Made by a program: the position numbers and the translations under genes. A stretch of DNA of 64,000 nucleotides, taken from NCBI GenBank assembly GCA_017871115.1, contig JAFCIZ010000007.1, positions 1,302,001-1,366,000 on the forward strand, given 5' to 3'. Source of the DNA: Cunninghamella blakesleeana (taxonomy: Eukaryota > Mucoromycota > Mucoromycetes > Mucorales > Cunninghamellaceae). The notes below the pieces were generated by a model. That model was given only the letters and a program-made list of their open reading frames with translations, made no database searches and was not told the origin of the DNA. Positions 1 through 11,590 of this stretch are shown one piece after another. The first letter of the stretch is position 1. The number at the start of each line of letters is the position of its first letter.

Positions 1-296
1 AGTGCTTGGTAGTGGATCTTCAGCCGGAAAAACTATCGGAGTATCTTTTTCAAACAACCTTAAAAATCTGTTTTTTATAGATGCTGCGGCGCGTCCTAAT
101 CGCGAAATTACGAGAGTTAGAGTTTTTAATTATTTATTATGAGTTTGATAGATACGAAATTTTGAAATTACCATGTATTTGTTGATATATAATGGAAGTA
201 GCTAGTGAACTTATAGTTATAATTATAAACATGTATTAAAAAAATTGCTTTGATTTAATTTTTAATGGGAGCATTAATGTACACATAGCAACTTAC

Positions 297-810
297 TTAA
301 AAGGGTCGAATCCATCTGCTCGCAGAACTCGCTGCTGGAATTCAAGAAATATATCGTCGCTCATATATTTAGCAAGCTCTTTATCAACTGATTTAATATG
401 AGACCACGCCTTGTAAACATCATATTTACGTAGTGCTAAATTCGAGGAAGTTGTTGATGCCATTGATACTGTAATATTTTTATTGCTTAAATTATTTTCG
501 GATACCTATCAAAAAATATTAGTACCAATGTATTACACTTAATCTTTGTATTTATATATTTAAATATCACACATAGTACTTTATTTATCTTGGTTAAATT
601 TTCGATGGATTTGCTCTTTCTTTGTTTTTTAGTATTACGACCATTCACTGAAGGTTTTTCTATTACTCTGCAAATTACTAAACTTGATTAATATCAATAA
701 TAATGAGTCTATATTTTTTATTATACATACTTTTTTGATACTGATCCACGAAGACTTATGGAATAACATTTTGTTTCTAATTTCTCTATGCGAGCACTTC
801 TACGAAACAT
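297..810 (-). CDS. Unknown protein, N-terminal part only, 3' part unresolved
   Basis: I do not recognise this protein. Three minus-strand exons join in frame: 810-731, 667-580 and 505-297. The intron before 505 has a clear TACTAAT branch site followed by GATAG. The product starts MFRRSARIEKLE, has a basic stretch (KKQRKSKS) and then a hydrophilic segment ending in RADGFDPF. Exon 3 ends at a good GTAAGT donor. The best acceptor to its left (exon from 95) gives a frame that stops after about 15 codons. Another frame there, ending PIVFPAEDPLPST, is open to the window edge. Either an exon is missed, the copy is frameshifted, or it is a pseudogene. The start is the first ATG after stops upstream; an earlier exon is possible. 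Confidence 0.4.
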
Positions 811-1443
811 GTATTTGTAATATTTATCTATTAATAAAACGAAACAAAATAAAAAGAATAGGTAAAAAATAAATTTAACTTTAGCTAGAATAAATCCAGA
901 TGCTGAGTCCAAATACATATTTTGAGTTTGGATATCCAAAAAATTGATATTATTTGTTTGTTTTATTATGGGAGTACATAAAAAAATAAAAATAAATGAA
1001 GTATATTTAAATATGAATGTAAAAAAACATGTGTAATAACAGAATAATATTATTTTTGTTTTTCGTTATTTAATATATCACTTTTAAGAAGCATAAAAAA
1101 CTGCTAAGATAAAATATAAAATTAAGTAAATAAGCTTAGAGAACTGGTAGCGTTATTTAAAAATTTCTATACAAGTTACCATTTTTGAGTCATTCATTTT
1201 TGCTGCGACTTTTAAATTTTGAATTTCTATAAAAATTTCAAGGAGGTTTTTTTCACAATTCTTTTTATCTATTATCGTTATTAATTTTTTTACTTTATGC
1301 TAATAATTAAGTTATTAGTTTTTACGTTTTATAATATTTAAATACATATATGGATATTGTAAGTTTATCAATTTATATACATACATATACATATTTCAAT
1401 ATCAAAGGATAGTCATATTAATTTCATTTATGTAGTTAGGATT
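811..1443. other. Divergent intergenic region
   Basis: This 633-base AT-rich stretch lies between the minus-strand fragment and the GTPase gene on the plus strand, so it probably holds both promoters. Short open frames occur but lack codon bias or plausible splice partners. I see no RNA gene. Confidence 0.5.
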
Positions 1444-3617
1444 ATGCTCTCAAAATCAAATGTTGAAATAAATAGTATTTGGCATCATCAACATAAAATG
1501 GGTTGCTTACCCCCAGAAATCGATGATCAAGGAAATATTGAATATAAAGTTAGTATATGGAAATAATATAACCGCAATATATACGCGTGTTTTTAACCTA
1601 TATTATATATTCATATTAACTTTTTATATTATAGTTGAAATTAGTAGAACCTTCTGATGAACGAATGGAACATTTGATAACACAATTGCAATGGAGGTAT
1701 ATAAATACATGGATATATTATTATATTATATTATTATATTATTATATTATTATATTATATTATTATATTATATTATTATATTTATTATAATGTCTATTTG
1801 TATTTATACTTATTTCTTATAGGTTAACCGAAGGAAAAGGCGAAGCACTATATGAACTAGGTGTTAACGATGATGGAACACTCACTGGTAAACTAATATA
1901 TATGTATATATATATATATATTAAAAAAATCTACAGCATTAATTTCTAACACTTACTATTCATTTATATTAGGATTATCAAATCAAGATATGAAAGCCAC
2001 CTTAGATACTCTAAGACGTATGGCAGAAGCATTAAATGCTGAAGTATCAATTGCCAGAGAAATGAAATTAAGTAACGATAAGGAAGAAAAATGTATTATT
2101 GAAGCATTGGTTCAAAAGCGTTCTATTCTTGATGATAAAGTAAATTATACTGATATTAGAATGGCAATAATTGGAGATACTGGTGTTGGTAAATCTACTT
2201 TTCTAGCACATATTAGTCATGGAATCAAAGATACAGGCCGAGGTACAGCGAGAATTAGTTTACTACGACATCCTCATGAAATCGAAACTGGAAATACATC
2301 CTCTATTGCACATGAGATGATCGGTTATACTAGTCAAGGGGAGCTGATCAATAATGCTTGTCAATTTATTGAAACTTGGGAGCAAATCTGTGAAGCCAGC
2401 AATAAAGTCATTACATTTTTAGATACATGTGGAAATATAAAATATATGCGTACGACTATATCTGCATTAACTGGTTATTACCCTGACTATGCCATATTGG
2501 TTGTTTCTGCCTCTTTAGGTAGCTTGTGTATAACTGAAATAGCTCGTGAACATACTTCCTTGGTAACAATGTTGGAAGTACCACTTTCTATAGTTATTAC
2601 AAAAATAGATCAAGCTACAAATGAACAAATAAACAGTTGTATTCATGCCGTTCAGCTATTTTTATCATCTTTTTCTGGTGTAAAAAATCATCATCGTGTA
2701 CCAATACGTATTACTTCTGAAAATGAGATAGATATAGAAGCTTGCGCTAATTCAATGATGGAAAATGGTTCCACTGTTCCTATTTTTACTGTATCTAATG
2801 TTACTGGTGCAAATATGAATTTAATACATCGATTTTTTAATGCATTATCAGCTTCAAAATCAAATTCTTTTTATCACCTTTTAGAAGAACCTGTAGAATT
2901 TCAAATTGAACAAGTCTATGTTTTAGCAGGTAAATTATAAGTTACTAATTGAATGAAAGAGAAAGAACGAAAATAAAAAAAGATTAAAAGAAATGTAATA
3001 ATTTAAAATATATAAACAAACAAATGCATTTAGATGTTGGAATTGTTGTCGGTGGGGTACTTCGTCAAGGCCGGATCAATATAAAAGACGATGAACATCA
3101 ACGAACGTTTGCCTTAGGTCCAAATAGTCTTGGTCAGTTTATCAAGGCAAAAGTAGTATCCATTCATCGACATAGAATGCCAGCTAATTATGTTCATTGT
3201 GGGCAAACGGCTTCTTTGGCAATTGAGTTATCTGTTAATAATGAAGAAGAATGGAAAATAAAAAAAGGTATGGTTTTATTAGCATCAACTACTACACCTG
3301 AAAGTTATACAGCATTTGAAGCTCAAATTGATGTATTATATCATCCGTTTGAAGGGCTCAGACAAGGTAACTGTGGAATGATAAGAGCAGGGTTTATTCG
3401 ACAACAAGCAAGAATAGTTAAAATAGCTAAGTATCAACATGAACTTCATAATGAAGATAGCAATGAATCAATATCAATATCGACAGGGCAGCATGGTTAT
3501 TCCATTTTCCAATTCTTTGGTGACCCTCAATATTTACGATTAGATTCACAGTTTATATTTTTAGAAGGGCCTATTAAATGCTTGGGTAAAGTTACAAATT
3601 TGATCAAAAAAATATAG
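1444..3617 (+). CDS. GTPBP1/GTPBP2-family GTP-binding protein, divergent
   Basis: Five exons (1444-1548, 1635-1696, 1823-1887, 1973-2929, 3034-3617) give 590 residues. The family comprises EF-Tu-like translational GTPases linked to ribosome rescue and mRNA decay. The order matches: an N-terminal helical part, then the G domain with G1 GDTGVGKST near residue 145, a switch region with RHPHEIETGNTSS, G3 DTCGN near 228 and G4 TKID near 287. It continues through the segment EEPVEFQIEQVYVLAG and two beta-barrel domains (KAKVVSIHRHRMP, GQTASLAIEL), as in human GTPBP1. Two features are unusual. G1 reads DTGVGKST rather than the family's usual NVDAGKST. G3 ends in Asn where translational GTPases carry the catalytic His (DxxGH). 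Family assignment is firm; GTP hydrolysis is doubtful. The start is the first ATG in frame. Confidence 0.9.
1707..1790. repeat. TATTA/TTA microsatellite in intron 2 of the GTPase gene
   Basis: A run of ATT and ATATT units fills most of the 126-base intron between 1697 and 1822. The flanking exons join in frame, so the repeat is purely intronic. Confidence 0.8.
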
Positions 3618-4225
3618 GATTGTGTTTTTTATTAGTATTCTATATTTTAATAAAAGTATATTTTTTAAGTTTACCACAATTTGTATTTATATAACGGGCC
3701 TTTAACTTTTGTAATAAACACTAAGTTTTTTTTTTTTTTTTTTTTTCAACCTAACTGACTTTTCTATTATCAACGGTATGTGTGGCTTCGATCCTGTCGA
3801 ACTTTTTGCATATTGTTATTCAAAGGAATTGATCTAAGAGAAAAATAAATTCGTATTCCACACTGGTGATCTCAAGAGTATTTTTAAATATTCGCCCATT
3901 TTAGAGAGCATTGGTACTATTTTAAGCGGATATATTATTATTGGTTTCATAGTTAAAATAACAAAGAAAATGAAAAAAGAGGTTAATTATTGAGTTTTAC
4001 AGGACAGTTTTCAGAGTGGTTTTTTTGGTTTATTAATACAAAATGAGAGCTTTATTAAACCTTACAATATGAAAAAACAGTTTTTTATCAAGAAATTTTT
4101 TTTCCTCTAAATTGCTGGAAATAAAATTTTAAGTCACAAATTAACTTTAAAAAGGATTCGATGAAAAATTTTTGCATTATTTTTTTTTTTTTCCTGTAAA
4201 CTTTTTTTATTTTATTTAGAGTATT
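3618..4225. other. Intergenic region with a 21-base poly-T tract
   Basis: This stretch lies between the GTPase stop and the ESF2 start. Bases 3726-3746 are an unbroken T run. Bases from about 3777 to 3990 read as one frame broken by a single stop (MCGFDPVELFAYC, then KFVFHTGDLKS), which may be a decayed coding fragment. The TGAAA-T5 element before ESF2 is listed separately. I see no tRNA. Confidence 0.5.
4162..4173 (+). promoter_or_regulatory. RRPE-like element upstream of ESF2
   Basis: The sequence TGAAAAATTTTT lies 53 bases before the ESF2 ATG, directly after a CGATGA that resembles the core of the PAC motif. In yeasts RRPE and PAC mark ribosome-biogenesis genes. That they act the same way in this fungus is inference, and AT-rich DNA makes chance matches common. 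Confidence 0.4.
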
Positions 4226-5524
4226 ATGGCAAAGGAAAATATAGCAAAAGATCTTTTAGGTTTAGATGAAAGTGATAATGATTTATCTCAAGAAGAAGGA
4301 GAAACAGAAGAATTGTCAAAAAGCACTCTATTAATTAAAAAACAATTAAAATCAAAAAATACCGATCAAGATAGCGATGAGGATGAATACGACAGTGATG
4401 AAGAAAAAACTAGCAACGAAGAAGAGCAATCTGATGTTCAATCTGAAGACGATGATAATAACTATAGTGAAAACGATGACAATGATAATAAGAGTGTTGA
4501 TTCAATATTAGAGTCTGATATAGGCAATGATCATCCGCTTGAAATTGAAAAACCAAAAAAGAAGAAGAATAAAATCAAACCATTGACAGCTGCTGAATTA
4601 GACGAAATTGAAAAACAAAACAAAAAGAGTGGTGTTTGTTATTTATCACGTATACCTCCATTCATGACTCCAAGACGTGTAAGACAGTTATTAAGTAAAT
4701 ATACAGAATTAGGCAAATTATATCTTGTACCTGAAGGTAAAATAATATATAAATAAATAATAATGTACCAGTATTGATAATAAATCAAACCATGCTAACA
4801 TATATATAATATAGATGAAAAGATCACAAAAAGGCGACGAAAATATTCAAAAAATAGAAGAATCAATTATACAGAAGGATGGGTAGAGTTTAAGGATAAA
4901 AAAAAAGCAAAAGCATTAGCAGAGCATCTTAATATGAAACAAATAGGTAATTATTTCATATAAAATTAATAAATAATGAATGGTAAGTAGTAAAAAGAAG
5001 AGAAAAAAGAGATTAACCATGCTGAAACGCATGCTTTTTTAATAATTATAGGTGGCAAACGTGGTTCACAGCATTATCATGAAATATGGAATATAAAATA
5101 TTTACCAAAGTTTAAGTGGAGACACCTTACGGAACAATTTGGTATGTATATACGTATATAAATTCAAATACACATACGCATATATATGCATTTAATAATC
5201 TAACTAATATATATGTATATACTGATATTAAATAAATTAGCATACGAAAAACGAGCTCGACAAGAACGACTTCGAACGGAAATGGCTCAAGCTGCAAGAG
5301 AAAATAAAGTTTATTTAGAAAATGTAGACCGTGCAAAGAAACTGAAAAATATTCAAGAAAAGAAGCGAAAGCGTGGTGAACAACTTGAAAATAATGTAAA
5401 GCGTACTTTTATACAGCGTGATGTAGTAGAACGAGAAGTGGATCCTAAAAAAATGAAACAATCCATTAAAAAGGTAGAGGATCCTGGTTTACAAAGTGTA
5501 TTGAAGAGCGTATTTGGAAAATAA
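4226..5524 (+). CDS. ESF2: ESF2/ABT1 pre-rRNA processing factor
   Basis: Four exons (4226-4736, 4815-4946, 5052-5141, 5241-5524) give 338 residues. ESF2/ABT1 is a nucleolar RRM protein of the small-subunit processome needed for cleavage of the 18S precursor, and it activates the DEAD helicase Dbp8 in yeast. The N-terminal 125 residues are acidic (DSDEDEYDSDEE runs). The RRM begins at GVCYLSRIPPFMTPRRVR and continues through YTEGWVEFKDKKKAKALAEHL. The family signature GGKRGSQHYHEIWNIKYLPK and KWRHLTEQFAYEKRARQERL follow, with a basic C-terminus. Length and domain order match the family. Three introns are 78-105 bases and all phases agree. Confidence 0.95.
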
Positions 5525-6350
5525 CAAATGCGTACAGATTCATGTCCTTTGGCGTTGCATTATTTTATTTGCATAAATTTTATGCTGAATAAATACAAAT
5601 AAAACAATAAAATAAAAATAAAAAATAAAAAATAGAAAATAAATAATAGACATTCAAATGAATTACGTGTTTAAATTCATTAAAGATATACATACTCCAA
5701 TATTGATCATATAATAAAGAGTAAAAAATAAAGAAAAGTGTCTACAACTAAAAGAAGTTGACGTAGTAGCCTCCAGATTTTAAATTTTCAAAAAAAAAAA
5801 AAAAAGTAATCTACGGTTTGTTTTTTAAGCCTTACTTTTTGAATATTTTCATTTTAAATAATGAATTAAAACCTCCTGTTTATAAAGGGTCAAATTATAT
5901 ATTTTTAATATTATTAAATAATAAAAGATGATTGAAAAATGAGGAAGAAAAAAAGAATTTTATTTTTTTCAAATTTCAAGTATCCAAACAACTTATTTTT
6001 AAACCAACCCTATTTTTTCTTTTTATTTTAGGATCATTCATTCCAAAGCCATAATTGAAAATTTTAAGTCTTAAGATCATCATTTGGGAAGCGATCAGAA
6101 AAACGAGAATGAAAACTGGAAAGCATGTTGTATTTTATAAATTAATTCAAAAATAGATTTAAAGGATACATATTATTAATATCAATAGTAACTATTATGA
6201 CATTAATCGATAGATACAAACATAACCATTTTATAAAATAATTCCTAATTACTATTTTATTATTTTATTGCGTATATGGATTTAATCAAATTATTAATAT
6301 CAAATAGGCTTATACTCTTTGTAACTGCTATAATATTAATAATAATATAA
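5525..6350. other. Convergent intergenic region
   Basis: The 826 bases between the ESF2 and URC4 stops should hold both 3' ends; several AATAAA-type signals occur near 5587-5640. A segment at 5745-5830 is less AT-biased (ACGTAGTAGCCTCCAG) but shows no convincing fold or frame. Confidence 0.5.
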
Positions 6351-7957
6351 CTAAAAAATAGTTCCATCGCTCTATAAAGATAAAATAATAATGGCAACAA
6401 AGTTGGTAATAAAAATTAAATTAGTAATGGTAAAAAAATTAAAAAAAAATTATTTTAATTATATTATTTTAACTATTACCTTAATAGCAATAGGTGGTCC
6501 ACCGTCAGCGGGTCGTAGCTTTGCTGCAATTTTTCTTCCAGCATTCCATGTACCTGCTTCCAATACTTGAGTTAAAGATAGTTTTTGATTTAAAGATTTT
6601 TGAATACCAAGATGAATTTTATCCAAATAAACTACCGTCAAAGCGCGCCATTCAACAATCAGAGGGTCATTACCATCAAATAAAGGTACATTAACGTCAT
6701 TCATTTTCTGCTCCTGTGCATATTGAAGTCCACGCTGTAAATGATTAGGTTTCAATCTAAGTAAACCAAAGTCAACCAACAATCCACCATTGCGATATTC
6801 AGGTAGGCCAGTCATTTTTTCAATACCATTTATTTTGATACCTAGAGAACTTTGTTGTAATGCGTCAATTAAAGAATAGGTCAGCCACTGAGATAATTTA
6901 TGAAATGGTACCAAGTTTTCATAGTTTCCTTTGTCTTCTAAACATGTACACGGCCAAACATCACCAAGAGGTATATTGTTAATAGTAATACGTGCTGGCC
7001 ACATAGGTGCAAGGCTCATTACTATCTCCCAAATATCATTTACATTAATTATTTTATCACCTGATGATTTATCAAGTAAATAATCTAATAAATAATAATA
7101 ATAATAATATCATATTAATAAAAATAATAAGTTTTGTGAATATATATTTTTAGTATTTGGTATAATAAATGGAAGAGAGAATAATTGTATTACCAACTAA
7201 ATGGCCAGGCCGAATAGAGTCACCACGTTTAAAATAGGTGTCTTGGTTTGTTAACACAGTAGCTAATTTTTTTAATAAGTTCGATCTACCTTCAAGACCA
7301 ACCAATGGATTTGATGAAGATACTTGGAATCCTTGTGCTATAATATCTGAGGTTAATTTTTCTAAACCTTTTGCTATTTTTAAAATAAAAATAAAAATAA
7401 AAAACAAATATGTATTATGAATATACACCTATATTTTTTCAAACTTAAAAAGCATATTTTCTCACGCATTTTTTTTCCTTTTTTTCCTATTTACCATCAA
7501 CCCTATCTTTTACAACAGCATCGCTTGAAAAATAACCATCTAAAAACATATCCAGTGAAGCAATAGCAAGACCTTCTGATCTACCAATAGTTTGTCCTTC
7601 TTTAGTTGTATATTTCCAAGCTTGACCAGCACCAGCATCCACTAACACGCTAACCAACACTAGATCAATCCATCTACGTGTTTGTTCTAAATCATCAACA
7701 GTTTGCCATTTTTTACGCAAGTCGTCTAGTCTATTATTTCCAAAATGGTTTAAACGCGAATGTGGTGGGATACTATTCAAATTAACACCAAATCTTTCTC
7801 TCGTTATTTCTTCAACTTCTTGAATAATTTGTTCTAGCTTTGTTTCATCAACATTAAAATAATCTAATTTATTTTCTTGGACTTTTTCATATACTGAGTA
7901 GCACCGTTCACGAACAGAATCTAGAGTGCGTAAATAATCTTCCGGTTTTGAAGTCAT
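6351..7957 (-). CDS. URC4: URC4 uracil-catabolism protein (DUF1688)
   Basis: Four exons (7957-7495, 7373-7194, 7021-6480, 6371-6351) give 401 residues. URC4 belongs to the fungal URC pathway, which breaks down uracil to release nitrogen; its exact reaction is not settled. Family signatures present are LDSVRERCYSVYE, IPPHSRLNHF, LVSVLVDAGAGQAWKY, GRSEGLAIASLDMF and EYRNGGLLVDFG, with the C-terminal GGPPIAIKSDGTIF. The last exon is only 21 bases long (SDGTIF and the stop) and is easily missed; it restores the conserved family C-terminus. The gene is head-to-tail after ECM16 with 319 bases between. Two GATAAG motifs lie upstream. Confidence 0.95.
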
Positions 7958-8276
7958 TTCAAAAAAATAATTTGAAGAAAAGAAAAGAAAGGGAAAAAAG
8001 GGTTTTGGATTTTTTGCCCCTTTTTATTTTAGTGCGATAAGATTCATGCCTGAAAAAATGGAGTTTAAATAACAAGATAAAAGATAAGGATTTATTTTAG
8101 CATAGCATGTGTTTGTATATTACTATTTAAATTCTATTATTATGATTATGATTATGATTATGAATATTATTGTTATTTCAATATATATTATAATTGTATG
8201 CAGAAACTTGTCTTCTTTGAAGTAAAATGATGAATATATAATAAAAAAATTAAATTAAATTAAATAAAATAAATAA
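7958..8276. other. Spacer between ECM16 3' end and URC4 5' end
   Basis: It serves as the 3' region of ECM16 and the promoter of URC4. It contains two GATAAG motifs (listed separately) and a short GATTAT repeat near 8140-8165. Confidence 0.6.
8036..8088 (+). promoter_or_regulatory. Paired GATAAG motifs upstream of URC4
   Basis: GATAAG occurs at 8036-8041 and 8083-8088, that is 79 to 131 bases before the URC4 ATG at 7957. GATA-type zinc-finger activators (AreA, NIT2, Gln3) bind this core and switch on nitrogen-scavenging genes when good nitrogen sources are absent. A role here is inferred from position and from the gene's function. Confidence 0.5.
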
Positions 8277-11200
8277 TTATAATGAGATAGTCCATCTTGT
8301 ACCATTTCTGCGTTGTTCCACCTGAACTGGGGGAAGTTGCCAGCCTTTTGGACCAAAACTAGGTACAACATGGCAATGTCGGTGGTTTGGATTTCCATTA
8401 ATTAAAGTTGGCACGGGATAATCTAAAGGTCTACCAAATGTACATAATTGTTTTCCAATTTTAGATAGCCACTTGGCTTCAACAGCAGTAACACCTTTTA
8501 ACCATGTTCTTCCACCTTTGAATAGTTCACTATATACCAAAATTGGAGGAGGTGGTTGTCCATATAAAACAGAGCTTGGATGAATATATGCTACTTCGTC
8601 TGACCACATTAATTTATAAGGTACATTATTTGAGTTTTTATACGACACACCTTTACCACCTTCTGTATCAATTACATCTTGTCGTATCGCTACACAATCA
8701 ATTAGACCAGCAGTAATCACCTGACGTAATATTTTTAATTGTATTTTTGATGGAGGTTTCATTTGGGGATCGACGCAAATATTGATATGAGGGAAATTAG
8801 ATGCTACCATGTTAGTCAATTGTCGTCTAAGTTTACGAATATCTTCCATAGCACGAGGTCGTAAAAAATTGTCTTCACAAAATGATTCTTTTCCACCAGC
8901 ATATTCATAAGCACCGACTACATTAAGAAATTTTAAAATGTCACTCTTTGGGTCTAACCCTGCATGTTTTGCTTGTGATTGATAGTATTTTTTTCTTATT
9001 AATTTTCGTTTCTGTTTATTTAACACCTTTTCATTTTTAATATTCGCCATTTCTTGTTTATCAAAATCATCGTCACTATTTTCATTTTCGCTTTCCCCAG
9101 GTCGTCCTTCGTCTAAATTATAGTCTTGAATAAATGGATCACCAACAGAAAGTACAGATACAATAGCAATTACATATGGAAGACAATCATGTTGTTCACC
9201 AGTAATTAACCTAACGAAATTAAATAAATAAATTATTAATGATATTTATAAATAAAAGTAAAATAAACAGAAAATTAAATAAGCATATAGTCTTACATTT
9301 TGGCAAATCTTGGTGTAATTGGGAATAAGGACATGGTTTCGCCAAATTCAGTAATACGTTTGTTTGTTGGATTAACAGCACCTAAATAACTTAAAAGCTT
9401 ATATATAAACATTTTACATTAATAAAATCATTTAATTATTAATATACGCTATAAGCATATAAAAGTACTTTATATATACTTACTTTTTCTGCTTTGAAAA
9501 GGCTTTCTTTGGGTGGTGGAGTAGGGAATGGGAAATTGATAACATTATCAATGCTCATTGCTTTCATATTTAATACAACACCTATCAGATAACAATGGTA
9601 ATATTCAGAGAAATTAATATCGTTATTACAATTATTATCATATATTTTTGTATTTTTCTATTAATGGCTTTGTACCTTCAATTGGCATTCTTTGTATTTC
9701 AGGCTTAGAGAATTGAGGGAATTCATTATCAAAAATTGCTGAAGAATAAAGACGATAACAATGACCAGGACCAGTTCTACCTGCACGACCAGAACGCTAA
9801 ATATTATGATCATTAATATAAAAGTAATTATAATAATATATTAGTATTAATTTTGTATCAAGCATTTGATAGCCTTATATATATCGACAAACCTGATTAG
9901 CTGCAGCCTTTGATGTCCAGTCAATTTGGAAAGATTGTACACCTGTATCAACGTTGTATTGACGCTAAAGTAACAGAGGAATTATTTAGTAATCATTAAG
10001 GAGACGATGTAGAAAGGATAAAGTAAACATATTTATTTATTTATTAATTCAGATGTTTACCTCTTTAGCCTTCCCACAGTCTACAACGTATCGAATACCG
10101 GGGATTGTAACTGAAGTTTCAGCAACATTGGTTGCAACTATACATAATCTAGTTCCTTCTGGGGGTGGTTGAAAAACTCGTAATTGGGCTTCAGTTGGTA
10201 ACATTGAATATAATGGTAATACATGCAAAGGAGCTACGAGAAATGCAATAATAATAGCAATAATAATATATAGTATATTACTATTAAATTCAAAATAAAA
10301 ATAAATATGAAGTTGAAAATAAATTACCATCTTTAACCTCGTCTAATTCATCTTCGCCAAAGCCAAGTTCAATGTCATCATCGTCGTCTGAATCTGACAA
10401 TAATTCAAAATCCTCTTCAATAAGTTCTTCACCTATATCGATATCCTCCTCTTCTAAATCAGCTATAGTATAGATACAAGTGTTCAATAAATAGTATGAT
10501 TAATATAAAGTAATAGCAAATAATAGCAGTAATAAAACATTATTACACAAATTATTTTATAATATATCTGTATAAAATGATTAGTTTATACCTTTTCCTG
10601 GCTGAATATTTGCAGTTTTAGATTCCAACTCAATGGCTTTCTTTTCCTTATTTTTAATAGGTTCCGATGCTTTGGATGGTAAGGTAGGGTATTTCTTTCT
10701 AAGCATTTTGCATAGTTGGGTGATTTCATTTTGACCTGTTAAAAATATCAAAATTCCACCATGTGGTAATCTTTCATGTATTTTTGATACTTTTTTATAG
10801 GCTTCTGCAATATAGTCATCAGGTGTACGTCGATTGAAATGTATATTAACCTATTAAATAAATTTAAAAAAGAGAAAAATTAGTTTATATAATTCATGTA
10901 ATTTTAATTATTAGCATGCATTAACTTACTGGAAACTGTCTTGCATTCACATTAATTACTGGAGGTGGAATGGCAAAAAGTGTTGTATTTTCTGTGAAAT
11001 CAGTTACACGAAGAGTAGCAGACATTATCACAACACGTAGTGGCTATTAAAAAGAGTTAGTAAGATGAATTGCCATTTTGATGCTTCTGTTACAATATTT
11101 ATTATTTTCATTTTCATTTTAAATATAATATACCTTGATTTTTTGTCTATCTTCCTTACTAAGTTCAGCACGTAGCTTTAAAACACGACTAACAACACCA

Positions 11201-11557
11201 ATTAAAATATCTGTATTTAAATTACGTTCATGAGCTTCATCAATGATTAAAACTGAGTATTTTGTAAGTAATAAATCTTCAGAAAGTTCACGTAATAAAA
11301 CACCATCAGTCATAAATTTAATGCGGGTTTTATCAGAAACAGTTGCATCATAACGAATCTATATAGTAAATAATTTGTTATTATTTAATATAATTTCTAA
11401 TTTATTTCTAATTATTTTACTTTCATTTAATTTTATACCTGGTATGACACTTCTTGTTCTGTTAAATTTAGTTCTTCACCGACACGTTTTGCCATACTAA
11501 CTGTGGCCACTCGACGAGGCTGAGTTACACCAATAATGCCAGGATTATCTATTAACA

Positions 11558-11590
<33 letters not shown>

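Noticed and set aside
3024..3033. Separate 197-residue protein starting at 3024
   Set aside because: It is the last exon of the GTPase. The ATG lies in the intron, and the acceptor at 3033 joins AG|DVGIVVGG in frame.
3776..3800. tRNA B-box-like GGCTTCGATCCTG
   Set aside because: No A box, acceptor stem or anticodon arm can be drawn around it on either strand.
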